A stretch of DNA of 64,000 bases from Salipiger marinus (GTDB taxonomy: Bacteria; Pseudomonadota; Alphaproteobacteria; Rhodobacterales; Rhodobacteraceae): positions 62,001 to 126,000 of the forward strand of contig NZ_FNEJ01000002.1 in NCBI RefSeq assembly GCF_900100085.1. The letters run 5' to 3'. The notes beneath the pieces are model-generated. The model ran no database searches. It was not told the DNA's origin and worked only from the letters and a program-made list of their open reading frames with translations. A program made the translations under genes and the position numbers. This document shows, in pieces, positions 7,776 through 15,715 of this stretch (positions are counted from its first letter, which is position 1; the number at the start of each line of letters is the position of its first letter).

Positions 7776-7890
7776 ACACTCGGTTAACCACTCAAGGCTA
7801 ATCTTGCCTGACGGTACAGGCGGGGACGCCGATGACCGCGTCAGGAGAAGCGAGAGCTTCGGCCCGCCCCGTCATACGGGCGGGCTTCCC
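7776..7890 (+). ncRNA. Candidate structured small RNA
   Basis: Hairpins seen on the + strand: a 7-bp stem CCTGACG (7807-7813) with CGTCAGG (7839-7845). This encloses GGCG-GGGA-CGCC (7819-7830, GNRA-type loop) with an asymmetric internal loop. Next comes GAAGC-GAGA-GCTTC (7847-7860, another GNRA loop). Last is a GC-rich stem GCCCGCC/GGCGGGC (7862-7885) that could end the transcript. No protein frame is convincing here. The region lies between two convergent genes and is bounded by identical inverted repeat elements. No promoter is obvious apart from GGTTAACC at 7782, and the fold could instead belong to a - strand transcript. I could not assign an RNA family. Confidence 0.4.
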
Positions 7891-7905
7891 TGATGCGCTT
7901 CAAGC

Positions 7906-7938
7906 TTCTTCTGACCAAAAATATCCCCGCCGGAGGCA
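7906..7938 (-). repeat. 3'-end repeat element, short form, copy 2
   Basis: Exact inverted copy of 7743-7775, in the orientation of the sulfotransferase gene whose stop is at 7986. It therefore sits at that gene's 3' end as copy 1 does for the RNase gene. Confidence 0.8.
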
Positions 7939-7985
7939 TCCTGCCGCAGCCGCAGGCGCGCGGGCTGGGGAGTGGCGCGGCGGGG

Positions 7986-8633
7986 TCAGCCGAAGCTGTA
8001 GCCGAAGCGGGCGATGTCTTCGGCGCAGATCTCGGCGATGCGGGCCGCGCTCTCGGGTGTGTAGTAGCCACGGTAATCGGCGCGGCGGTCCGAGCGGTTT
8101 TCGTGCGTCATGCGCGGGAAGAAGCCCAGATGACGGGCCAGCGGCGCCATGTCCTCCTCCAGATGTTCGAGCCGGATCCACAGCCCCGCGCGGTCCTGTC
8201 CCGAAGCGTCGCGCAGGTAGCGGCCATAGGGCCAGGCCCGCAGGCGGGCAGCGGTATCTGGATGGCTGACGAAACCGGCAAAGCTCAGCTGGCGGGCCAG
8301 CGTCACGGCGGAATGGGCGAAGCGCTGGACGCGCAGCCAGTGGTAATAGCTCACCACCCGGTCCCACGGGTTGCGCACCAGCGCAAAACACAGCAGCCCG
8401 TCCAGATCGGCCGCCGTCACCACCCCATCAATCTCGGCGAGGCCTGAATGTTTCCAGAGCCGCCCCGCCGGCTGCAGCACCTTCAGCCGGGCACGGCGGC
8501 GCTGCGCCTTCGGCGTGTCGCCGATCAGGATGTCATCGGGCCGCGCGCGCGCCTCCAGCGCGCGCGCCAGCGCCGTGCCGCCGGTCTTGGGGATATGCAC
8601 GAAGATGTAGCCGCGGCCGCGAGAGATGATCAT
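7986..8633 (-). CDS. Sulfotransferase family protein
   Basis: A 215-residue cytosolic sulfotransferase-like protein. The PAPS 5'-phosphosulfate loop is FVHIPKTGGTALARAL near residues 11-26, and the 3'-phosphate motif is FALVRNPWDRVVSYYHW near 83-99. It ends HENRSDRRADYRGYYTPESAARIAEICAEDIARFGYSFG, typical of the Sulfotransfer_2 type that acts on carbohydrates. The start is the ATG at 8631-8633; the open frame upstream is antisense to other genes. The acceptor is unknown; a surface glycan is possible. The C-terminal YYTPE...DIARFGY motif is family-typical. Confidence 0.85.
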   Translation of the reverse strand: MIISRGRGYIFVHIPKTGGTALARALEARARPDDILIGDTPKAQRRRARLKVLQPAGRLWKHSGLAEIDGVVTAADLDGLLCFALVRNPWDRVVSYYHWLRVQRFAHSAVTLARQLSFAGFVSHPDTAARLRAWPYGRYLRDASGQDRAGLWIRLEHLEEDMAPLARHLGFFPRMTHENRSDRRADYRGYYTPESAARIAEICAEDIARFGYSFG

Positions 8634-8744
8634 GCCCCGCAGACTATCCCGGCCCGCGCCACGCGCAAACGGATCGTTCACGGCTCTTTCCCAAAGCGCC
8701 CTGCCCGCGCATAGTGTCTGCGGAGCAGGGAGGAGACCACCACC

Positions 8745-10370
8745 ATGGGCTGGCTTGCCGACGAAACCGGGCTGGAGAAATGCGCGGCGAACCATGTGCC
8801 GCTGACGCCGCTGTCCTTTCTGGCCCGCGCGGCGCGGGTGTTTCCCGACCATGCCGCCGTGGTCTATGGCAGCCACCGCAGGAGCTATGCCGAGCATCAC
8901 GCGCGGGTCAGCCGTCTGGCCTCGGCGCTGGCGCGGGCGGGGATCGCGCCGGGCGATGTGGTGGCGACGCTGCTGCCCAACATTCCCGCGCAGGCGGAGG
9001 CGCATTTTGGCGTGCCCGCCTGTGGCGCCGTGCTCAACACCATCAACATCCGGCTGGATGCGGACACGCTGGCCCATATCCTTGACCATGGCGGGGCCAA
9101 GCTGGTGCTCTGTGATCCGCAGATCCTGCCCCGTCTCGCCGAAGCGCTGGAGATCATGACAGGGTCGCCGCCCCGGGTGATCGAGGTTGCCGATCCGGTG
9201 GCGGGCATCGCCGCCTATGGCGATTACATGGACTATGAGGAGTTTCTGGCCAGTGGCGATCCGGCCTTTGACTGGATCCTGCCGCAGGATGAATGGGAAA
9301 GCCTTGCGCTCAACTACACCTCCGGCACCACGGGACGGCCCAAGGGCGTGGTCTATCACCATCGCGGCGCCTATCTGAATGCCATGGGGCAGGTGCTGTC
9401 GTGGCGCATGGTGCTGCATCCGGTCTATCTCACCATCGTGCCGCTGTTTCACTGCAACGGCTGGTGCCACACATGGATGATGCCCGCCATTGGCGGCACG
9501 CTGGTCTGCTGCCGCGACATCACCGCGCGCGCCATCTATGCCGCCATTGCCGACGAAGGTGTCACGCATTTTGGCGGCGCGCCCATCGTGCTCAACATGC
9601 TGGTCAACGCCCCCGCCGAGGAGCGCCGCGCCTTCGGCCATGTGGTCGAGGTGTTCACCGCCGGGGCGCCCCCCGCCCCCGCCACGCTGGCCAAGATCGA
9701 GACCATGGGCTTCAGCGTCACGCAGGTTTACGGGCTGACCGAAACCTACGGGCCGGATGTGGAATGTATCTGGCGCAGCGACTGGGACAGCGGGCCGGGG
9801 CCGGAGCGCGCGGCGCTCAAGGCGCGGCAGGGCGTGGGCATGCCCTTCATGGAGGACGTGGCCGTCATGGCGCCGGATCTGACCCCGGTGCCCGCCGATG
9901 CCACCACGCGGGGCGAGATCCTGCATCGCGGCAATGGCGTGATGAAGGGCTATTACAAGGCGCCGGAGGCCACGCGCGAGGCCTTTGCCGGGGGCTGGTT
10001 CCATTCCGGCGACATCGCGGTGCGCCATGCCGACGGCTATGCCCAGATCGCCGACCGCGCCAAGGACATCATCATTTCGGGCGGCGAAAACATCTCCTCG
10101 GTGGAGGTGGAGAACACGCTGATGGGCCATGACGCGGTGCTGCTTTGTGCCGTGGTCGCCAAGCCGGATGACCGCTGGGGCGAGGTGCCCTGCGCCTTTG
10201 TCGAGCTGAAACCGGGACACGAGGCCAGCGCTGCGGATCTGATCGCCTATGCGCGGCAGCGGCTGGCCGGGTTCAAGACCCCGAAATTTGTGGTGTTCGA
10301 GGATCTGCCCAAGACCTCCACCGGCAAGATCCAGAAGTTCGAGCTTCGGGCGCGGGCGCGGATGCTCTGA
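8745..10370 (+). CDS. AMP-binding acyl-CoA ligase
   Basis: A 541-residue ANL-superfamily enzyme that activates a carboxylic acid to acyl-AMP and then acyl-CoA. The P-loop-like A3 motif is YTSGTTGRPKG at 191-201. YGLTE, GWFHSGDIAV, DRAKDIIISGGENISSVEVE and the C-terminal lysine motif KTSTGKIQK are all intact. Length and motifs fit medium/short-chain fatty acid ligases. The closest groups by eye are methylthiopropionyl-CoA ligase (DmdB) and related enzymes, but the substrate cannot be fixed from sequence alone. The start has GGAGGAG 8 bases upstream. It stands alone before waaA. Confidence 0.9.
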   Translation: MGWLADETGLEKCAANHVPLTPLSFLARAARVFPDHAAVVYGSHRRSYAEHHARVSRLASALARAGIAPGDVVATLLPNIPAQAEAHFGVPACGAVLNTINIRLDADTLAHILDHGGAKLVLCDPQILPRLAEALEIMTGSPPRVIEVADPVAGIAAYGDYMDYEEFLASGDPAFDWILPQDEWESLALNYTSGTTGRPKGVVYHHRGAYLNAMGQVLSWRMVLHPVYLTIVPLFHCNGWCHTWMMPAIGGTLVCCRDITARAIYAAIADEGVTHFGGAPIVLNMLVNAPAEERRAFGHVVEVFTAGAPPAPATLAKIETMGFSVTQVYGLTETYGPDVECIWRSDWDSGPGPERAALKARQGVGMPFMEDVAVMAPDLTPVPADATTRGEILHRGNGVMKGYYKAPEATREAFAGGWFHSGDIAVRHADGYAQIADRAKDIIISGGENISSVEVENTLMGHDAVLLCAVVAKPDDRWGEVPCAFVELKPGHEASAADLIAYARQRLAGFKTPKFVVFEDLPKTSTGKIQKFELRARARML

Positions 10371-10445
10371 GCCAAGGGCTTGCACCTCTGGCCCCGCCTG
10401 CCCTAAGCCGGGCGCAGGCGCGGCACGCGCGCCACGGAGGGATGG

Positions 10446-11693
10446 ATGGCGCTTTACCGGCTGCTGGTCTCGGTCTTTGCCGTCTGGGTGCTGGCCCGGG
10501 CGGCGCTGGCGCGTGACTGGTCCGCGCTGCGCGACCGGCTGGCGCTGGGTCCGGTGGCGCCGGGGCCGCATCTGTGGCTGCACGCGGCCTCGAATGGCGA
10601 ACTGGCCTCGGTCCGCCCGGTGATCGAGGCGCTGCGCGCCGCCCGCCCCGGCCTGCCGCTGCTGGTCACCTGCAACTCCGCCTCCGGCGTGGCTCTGGCG
10701 CAAAGCTGGGGGCTCTGCGCGCGCCTCTCGCCGCTGGATCTGGGATGGGTGGCGCGGCGGATGCACCGGTGCTGGCAGGTGGTCGCGCATATCGCCATGG
10801 AATCCGAGATCTGGCCGCAGCGCCTGCTCGCCTGTCCCGGGCCGGTGCTGGTGCTGGGCGGGCGGCTGACCCATGGCACCGCGCGCGGCTGGCGGATCTT
10901 CGGCGGGCTGCAGGGCCGGCTGCTGGCGCGGGTGGCCTTTCTTTCGGCGCAGGACGACGGTTCGCGCGCGCGGTTTCTGGCAGCGGGCCTGCCCGCGCAG
11001 GCCGCAGGGCCGGTGGTGGACCTGAAGGCGCTTTATGCCCCGCCCGATCTGCGCGACCCCGCGCTGGAGCGTGCCTTTGACCGCAGCGCCACATGGCTCG
11101 CCGCCTCCACCCATGAGGGCGAGGAGGAGATCGTGCTTGACGCCCATCTTGCCGCCCGCGCGCAGGATCCGGGGCTGCGGCTGATCCTTGCGCCGCGCCA
11201 TCCGCGCCGGGCCGCCGAGGTGGCGCGGCTGATCGCGGCGCGCGGCCTGACCTGCGCGCGGCGCTCCGAAGGCGAGCCGCCGGAGGCGGAGGTCTATCTG
11301 GCCGACACACTGGGCGAGATGGCGCTGTTCTACCGGCTGGCGGGGCGGGTGTTCATCGGCGGCACGCTCACCGACCGTGGCGGGCACACGCCCTATGAAC
11401 CGGCAGCCTTTGGCGCGGCGCTGATCCACGGCCCGGATGTGGCAAATTTTGCCGCCCCCTTTGCGGCGCTGGATCACGCCGGGGCGGCGCTTCGCATTAC
11501 CGATGCTGCCACGCTGGCCCGCGCGCTGGCCGATCTGGCGCCCCCTGCCCTGCAGCAGCAGCGCGGAGACGCGGCGCAGCAGCTGCTCAGACCGGAGGCA
11601 GATGTTCAGGACCTGCTAAAAACCCTGCTGGGCCATCTGGACGCGGGCACGCCGCCCCGGCAGACTGACAGGCAAAACAGGCACATCCCATGA
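10446..11693 (+). CDS. waaA: 3-deoxy-D-manno-octulosonic acid (Kdo) transferase
   Basis: A 415-residue GT30 glycosyltransferase that adds Kdo from CMP-Kdo to lipid A precursor at the inner membrane. The N-terminal hydrophobic anchor is at residues 4-22. The acceptor-site motif LHAASNGELASVRP keeps the catalytic Glu (Glu52). Later motifs MESEIWPQ, ASTHEGEEEIVLDAH, LAPRHPRRAAEV, ADTLGEMALFYRLA and GGTLTDRGGHTPYEPAAFG are typical. A second, divergent paralog lies at 50707-51915 beside lpxK. The gene overlaps the following nudix gene by ATGA, so they are coupled. Confidence 0.93.
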   Translation: MALYRLLVSVFAVWVLARAALARDWSALRDRLALGPVAPGPHLWLHAASNGELASVRPVIEALRAARPGLPLLVTCNSASGVALAQSWGLCARLSPLDLGWVARRMHRCWQVVAHIAMESEIWPQRLLACPGPVLVLGGRLTHGTARGWRIFGGLQGRLLARVAFLSAQDDGSRARFLAAGLPAQAAGPVVDLKALYAPPDLRDPALERAFDRSATWLAASTHEGEEEIVLDAHLAARAQDPGLRLILAPRHPRRAAEVARLIAARGLTCARRSEGEPPEAEVYLADTLGEMALFYRLAGRVFIGGTLTDRGGHTPYEPAAFGAALIHGPDVANFAAPFAALDHAGAALRITDAATLARALADLAPPALQQQRGDAAQQLLRPEADVQDLLKTLLGHLDAGTPPRQTDRQNRHIP

Positions 11694-12208
11694 CCTTCAC
11701 CTTTGCCCTCCGGTCCCATGCCCCTCAGGCGGCCAGCCCGCTGCTGCAATGTGCCGCCCTGTGTTACCGCATCCGGGGCAGCAAGCTGCAGCTGCTGCTG
11801 ATCACCAGCCGCAGCGGGCGGCGCTGGACCCTGCCCAAGGGCTGGCCGATGCCGGGCCGGTCCATGGCCGAGAGCGCCGCGCGCGAGGCATGGGAGGAGG
11901 CGGGCGTGCGGGGCCGCCTGCAGGGCGGCTGCGCGGGCAGCTACATCTATCGCAAGCGCCACAGCCCGCATCCGCATATGGCCATGGTCTTTCCGCTGGA
12001 GGTGACCGGGCTCGACAAGCGCTTTCCCGAACGCGGCCAGCGCAAGCGCCGCTGGCTCAGCCGCCGCCGCGCGGCGGCGCTGGTGCACGAACCGGACCTC
12101 GCCCGCCTGCTGCTGCAGTTCGATCCCGACGAGCTTGGCAGCACGCCCATCTTGACCTTCGGGCCGCACTCCCCAGATCAAGGGGGTCCATCAGGGTTTT
12201 CCTCATGA
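11690..12208 (+). CDS. NUDIX hydrolase
   Basis: A 172-residue nucleotide-diphosphate hydrolase. The Nudix core REAWEEAGV is present after WTLPKGWPMPGRSMAESAA. The first Glu of the consensus (Gx5E) is Arg here, as seen in diphosphoinositol polyphosphate phosphatase-like members with PKGWP. It overlaps waaA at the start and the DUF1178 gene at its stop, each by 4 bases. The true substrate is unknown. Confidence 0.88.
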   Translation: MTFTFALRSHAPQAASPLLQCAALCYRIRGSKLQLLLITSRSGRRWTLPKGWPMPGRSMAESAAREAWEEAGVRGRLQGGCAGSYIYRKRHSPHPHMAMVFPLEVTGLDKRFPERGQRKRRWLSRRRAAALVHEPDLARLLLQFDPDELGSTPILTFGPHSPDQGGPSGFSS

Positions 12209-12648
12209 TCCAGTATTCGCTTCGCTGCGCGGCGGACCACCGCTTTGACAGCTGGTTCCAGTCCGCCACCGCTTTCGACAAGCTGCAGGCCGCAGGCATG
12301 GTGGCCTGCGCCGTCTGCGGATCCACGGACGTGACCAAGGAATTGATGGCGCCGCGCGTCAATCACGGCGCCGCAGCCCCGGCGCCTGCGCCCGCGCCGC
12401 AGAAGCCGCGGCTTTCCGAACCCGCCTCCCCCGCCGAACAGGCGCTGCGGGCGCTGCGCGAGCATGTGGAACGCACCTCCGAATATGTGGGCCGCGATTT
12501 TGCGCAGGAAGCCCGCGCCATGCATAGCGGCGACACGCCGCATCGCCCGATCTGGGGTGAAACCCGCGGCGAAGAAGCCCGCGCCCTGATCGAGGAGGGC
12601 GTGCCGGTGGCGCCGCTGCCCTTCCTGCCCACCCGCAAAGCCAATTAG
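12205..12648 (+). CDS. DUF1178 family protein
   Basis: A 147-residue protein beginning MIQYSLRCAADHRFDSWF, with a CAVCGST zinc-knuckle-like pair, followed by an Ala/Pro-rich linker. It ends with the conserved GETRGEEARALIEEGVPVAPLPF motif. Function of the family is not established. It overlaps the nudix stop (ATGA) and is followed 9 bases later by the SDR gene. Confidence 0.88.
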   Translation: MIQYSLRCAADHRFDSWFQSATAFDKLQAAGMVACAVCGSTDVTKELMAPRVNHGAAAPAPAPAPQKPRLSEPASPAEQALRALREHVERTSEYVGRDFAQEARAMHSGDTPHRPIWGETRGEEARALIEEGVPVAPLPFLPTRKAN

Positions 12649-12657
12649 GATCCTGCC

Positions 12658-13302
12658 ATGACCCTGCTCATCACCGGCGCCAATCGCGGCGTGGGCGCGG
12701 CGCTCGCCGCCACCTTCACCGCCCGGGGCGAAAAGGTTCTGGGCACCGCCCGCGCCACGCCGGGCCTGCTGCCGCTGGACGTGACCGATCCCGCCGCCCC
12801 CGCAGCACTGGCGGCGCAGCTTGGCGACATCGCGCTGGATGCGCTGATCTGCAATGCCGGGGTCTATCTCGACAAGGCCGAGGATCTGGACAGCGGCTAT
12901 GCGCCGGAGCAATGGGCGCAGACCTTCGCGGTCAACGTGACGGGCGTGTTCCTGACCGTGCAGGCCATGCTGCCGCTGCTGGAACGGGCCCCCGCCGCCA
13001 AGATCATGATCATCAGCTCGCAGATGGGATCGAATGCGCTCGCCAAGGGCAATGCGCTGATCTACCGCGCCTCCAAGGCGGCGGCGCTCAATCTGGGCAG
13101 CAACCTTGCCATGGCGCTGAAACCGCGCGGCATCGCCGTGGGCACCTACCATCCCGGCTGGGTGCGCACCGGCATGGGCGGCGAGGCGGCGGATCTGACC
13201 CCCGAACAGTCCGCCGAAGGGCTGGCGGCGCGGCTCGACGCGCTGAGCCTCGACAGCACCGGCTCCTTCCAGACATGGGACGGGCGCACCCACCCGTTCT
13301 GA
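12658..13302 (+). CDS. Short-chain dehydrogenase/reductase
   Basis: A 214-residue classical-like SDR: cofactor motif TGANRGVG at residues 6-13, structural CNAG, catalytic Ser in MIISSQMGS, and the YRASK (Tyr-x3-Lys) pair. It resembles the short C-factor/YciK-type SDRs seen across proteobacteria. Substrate unknown. Last gene of the waaA run; a hairpin between it and the convergent aldehyde dehydrogenase can end both. Confidence 0.9.
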   Translation: MTLLITGANRGVGAALAATFTARGEKVLGTARATPGLLPLDVTDPAAPAALAAQLGDIALDALICNAGVYLDKAEDLDSGYAPEQWAQTFAVNVTGVFLTVQAMLPLLERAPAAKIMIISSQMGSNALAKGNALIYRASKAAALNLGSNLAMALKPRGIAVGTYHPGWVRTGMGGEAADLTPEQSAEGLAARLDALSLDSTGSFQTWDGRTHPF

Positions 13303-13330
13303 CGCCCCCAGCGCAGCCCTGCGGCAGACA

Positions 13331-13362
13331 GGAAAGCGGCGCCCGCAAGGGACGCCGTTTCC
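13331..13362. terminator. Bidirectional terminator between SDR and aldehyde dehydrogenase
   Basis: GGAAAGCGGCG and CGCCGTTTCC pair with one bulged G around an 11-base loop. T-rich (TTTCC) and A-rich sides serve the + and - directions. Confidence 0.55.
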
Positions 13363-13385
13363 GGTTCAGCGCGGCGGAACGGGCC

Positions 13386-14825
13386 TTACTCGGCGGCCCA
13401 GCCGCTTACCGACTTGATCTCGAGGAAATCGGCGATCCCGAAGGTGCCGCCCTCGCGCCCGTTGCCGGACTGTTTCACGCCGCCAAAGGGCGCACCCGCC
13501 CCGCGCGAGGCGCCGTTGTTCTGCACCATGCCCGAGCGCAGCTGCCGCGACAGCCGGTTGACGCGCGCGCCATCCTGGCTCTGCACATAGTTGGTGAGGC
13601 CATAAGGCGTGTCATTGGCGACGCGCACCGCCTCTTCCTCGGTCTCGAACCGGAGGATCGACAGCACCGGGCCAAAGATCTCCTCGCGCGCGATGGTCAT
13701 GTCCGGGGTGACATCGGCAAAGACGGTGGGCCGGACGTAGAAGCCCTTGTTGAGCCCCTCGGGACGCCCGACGCCGCCCGCGACCAGCCGCGCGCCCTCG
13801 TCGATGCCCTTCTGGATCAGATCCTGAATCTTGCCCCACTGCACCGCATTGACCACAGGGCCGATGTGATCGCCCTCCTGCTGCGGATCGCCGACCTTGA
13901 CCTCGGAGGCGACGCGGGCCGCTTCCTCCACCACCCGGTCATAAACCGGTGCCTCGACCAGCATGCGCGACGGCGCGTTGCAGCTCTGGCCCGAATTTTC
14001 CATCATGTGCAGCACGCCGCGCTTCACCGCCGCCTCGTCGGCATCGGCAAAGACCAGATTGGCGCCCTTGCCGCCCAGTTCCAGATGCACGCGCTTCAGC
14101 GTCTCGGCGGCGGTCTTGGAAATCAGCCGCCCCGCGCGGGTGGAGCCGGTGAAGCTCACCATGTCCACGTCCGGATGCCCCGACAGCTGCGTGCCCACGC
14201 CCGCGCCATCGCCGTTCACAAGGTTGAACACGCCCTTGGGGAAGCCTGCCGCATCCATCATCTCGGCAAAAAGCAGCGCGTCGAGCGGGCTTTCCTCCGA
14301 GGGTTTCAGCACCATGGTGCAGCCCGCCACGGCGGCGGCGCCGACTTTCAGCGTGATCTGGTTCATCGGCCAGTTCCACGGCGTGATCAGCGCGCAGACC
14401 CCGATGGCCTCGTGGAGGATGCGGTCCTTGGTGGCGCCTTCGCGCAGCGGATGCTCGAACTCGAATTCCTTGGCGGCGCGGATGAAATTCTTCAGATGGA
14501 AGCTGCCCGCCCCCACCTGATCGGAGCGCGACAGCGAGATGGGTGCGCCCATCTCCAGCGTCATCGCCTGCGCCATCTCTTCGGCGCGGGCCTGATAGAC
14601 CTCCAGCAGCTTTTCGACATAGCCGATCCGCTCGGCCACCGGCAGGGCCATCCAGCCCGGCAGCGCCGCCTTGGCGGCGGCCACCGCCGCATCGGTATCG
14701 GCCTGATCCCCCAGCGAGATGATGGCGCAGGGCTCTTCGGTGGCGGGGTTGATGACCTCGTGATCGCGGGTCGTCGCGGGATCCACCCAAGCTCCGTTGA
14801 TGTAGAACTGACGCTTCTCGATCAT
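13386..14825 (-). CDS. NAD(P)-dependent aldehyde dehydrogenase
   Basis: A 479-residue ALDH-superfamily enzyme. The catalytic Glu is in LELGGKGANLVF and the Cys in NSGQSCNAPSRMLVE. It also has the cofactor motif ITPWNWPMNQITLKVGAA and the late EEIFGPVLSI motif. It begins MIEKRQFYINGAWVDP, with AAGGAG upstream of the ATG at 14823-14825. Aldehyde substrate is not determined. The next gene is divergent. Confidence 0.92.
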   Translation of the reverse strand: MIEKRQFYINGAWVDPATTRDHEVINPATEEPCAIISLGDQADTDAAVAAAKAALPGWMALPVAERIGYVEKLLEVYQARAEEMAQAMTLEMGAPISLSRSDQVGAGSFHLKNFIRAAKEFEFEHPLREGATKDRILHEAIGVCALITPWNWPMNQITLKVGAAAVAGCTMVLKPSEESPLDALLFAEMMDAAGFPKGVFNLVNGDGAGVGTQLSGHPDVDMVSFTGSTRAGRLISKTAAETLKRVHLELGGKGANLVFADADEAAVKRGVLHMMENSGQSCNAPSRMLVEAPVYDRVVEEAARVASEVKVGDPQQEGDHIGPVVNAVQWGKIQDLIQKGIDEGARLVAGGVGRPEGLNKGFYVRPTVFADVTPDMTIAREEIFGPVLSILRFETEEEAVRVANDTPYGLTNYVQSQDGARVNRLSRQLRSGMVQNNGASRGAGAPFGGVKQSGNGREGGTFGIADFLEIKSVSGWAAE

Positions 14826-14999
14826 CTCGCGATCTCCTTGTCCGTGGTGGTCTGCACATGCGCAGGCGAGGGCCCGGCCTGCGCGGCACTCTGTCACCGG
14901 CACCGGTGCGCTGCAAGCCGGGGCTTTACTTCGCAGGATCAGACCGTATCTGAAAGGGGTGCCACATGCCGCGACATCGACCCAGGAAAGGATATCTCC

Positions 15000-15653
15000 A
15001 TGGCTCTGCGCATCAACGACACCCTGCCGAACCTGCATGTCGTCACCGATCAGGGCGACTTTGACCTGCATAACTGGATCGGCGACTCTTGGGCGGTCCT
15101 GTTTTCCCATCCCAAGGATTTCACCCCCGTCTGCACCACCGAATTCGGCGCCGTGGCGCAGCTTTCGGCGGAATGGGCCAAGCGCGGCACCAAGGTGCTG
15201 GGCATCTCGGTCGACGGGGTCGAGGAGCACAAGGCGTGGAAGGGCGACATCGAAAAGACCGCCGGCGCGCCCGCAGGCTTTCCCATCGTCGCGGATGGCG
15301 ACCTGACCCTGTCCAAGGCGCTGGACATGCTGCCCGCCGATGCCTACCTGCCCGATGGCCGCACGCCCGCCCATTCCGCCACGGTGCGGTCGGTCTTCAT
15401 CGTCTCGCCCGACAAGAAGGTGCAGCTGATGATGACCTATCCCATGTCGGTGGGCCGCAACTTCGCCGAGGTGCTGCGCGCGCTGGACGGGCTGCAGCGC
15501 ACCTATCAGCAGCCCCTGGCCACCCCCGCCAACTGGGAAGTCGGTCAGGACGTGATCGTGGCGCTGTCGCTGAAGGATGACGAGGCGCGGGAGAAATACG
15601 GCGATCTGGACATCAAGCTGCCCTATCTGCGCTTCGCCAAGAACCCCGGCTGA
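15000..15653 (+). CDS. Peroxiredoxin, 1-Cys (Prx6) type
   Basis: A 217-residue peroxidase with the peroxidatic motif DFTPVCTTEFG near residue 40-50 and the longer C-terminal arm typical of the Prx6 group (DDEAREKYGDLDIKLPYLRFAKNPG). There is no second conserved resolving Cys. It reduces hydrogen peroxide and organic hydroperoxides. RBS AGGAAAGGA is before the ATG. The 3' hairpin at 15676-15708 is a strong terminator. Confidence 0.93.
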   Translation: MALRINDTLPNLHVVTDQGDFDLHNWIGDSWAVLFSHPKDFTPVCTTEFGAVAQLSAEWAKRGTKVLGISVDGVEEHKAWKGDIEKTAGAPAGFPIVADGDLTLSKALDMLPADAYLPDGRTPAHSATVRSVFIVSPDKKVQLMMTYPMSVGRNFAEVLRALDGLQRTYQQPLATPANWEVGQDVIVALSLKDDEAREKYGDLDIKLPYLRFAKNPG

Positions 15654-15675
15654 TCCTGTTCTGACGTGACATCCA

Positions 15676-15708
15676 AGGGCCCGCCGGACACTGGTCCGGC
15701 GGGCCTTC
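15676..15708. terminator. Bidirectional terminator between peroxiredoxin and MFS genes
   Basis: Twelve-base perfect arms GGCCCGCCGGAC and GTCCGGCGGGCC flank an ACTG loop. TTCT follows on + and TTGG on -. Confidence 0.7.
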
Positions 15709-15715
15709 TGCTGTC

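Noticed and set aside
7743-7938. Mobile element (MITE) defined by the identical inverted 33-base ends.
   Set aside because: Single copies of the same element occur at other gene ends without a partner, there is no target-site duplication, and both copies fit as terminators of the convergent genes.
7986-11477. A 1163-codon open frame on the - strand across the acyl-CoA ligase and waaA.
   Set aside because: It is antisense to two well-recognised genes and is open because of high GC content. Only its last 215 codons (sulfotransferase) show family motifs and a proper start.
12912-15653. A 913-codon + strand frame across SDR, aldehyde dehydrogenase and peroxiredoxin.
   Set aside because: Only the final part from 15000 (peroxiredoxin) is real; the rest is a read-through shadow.
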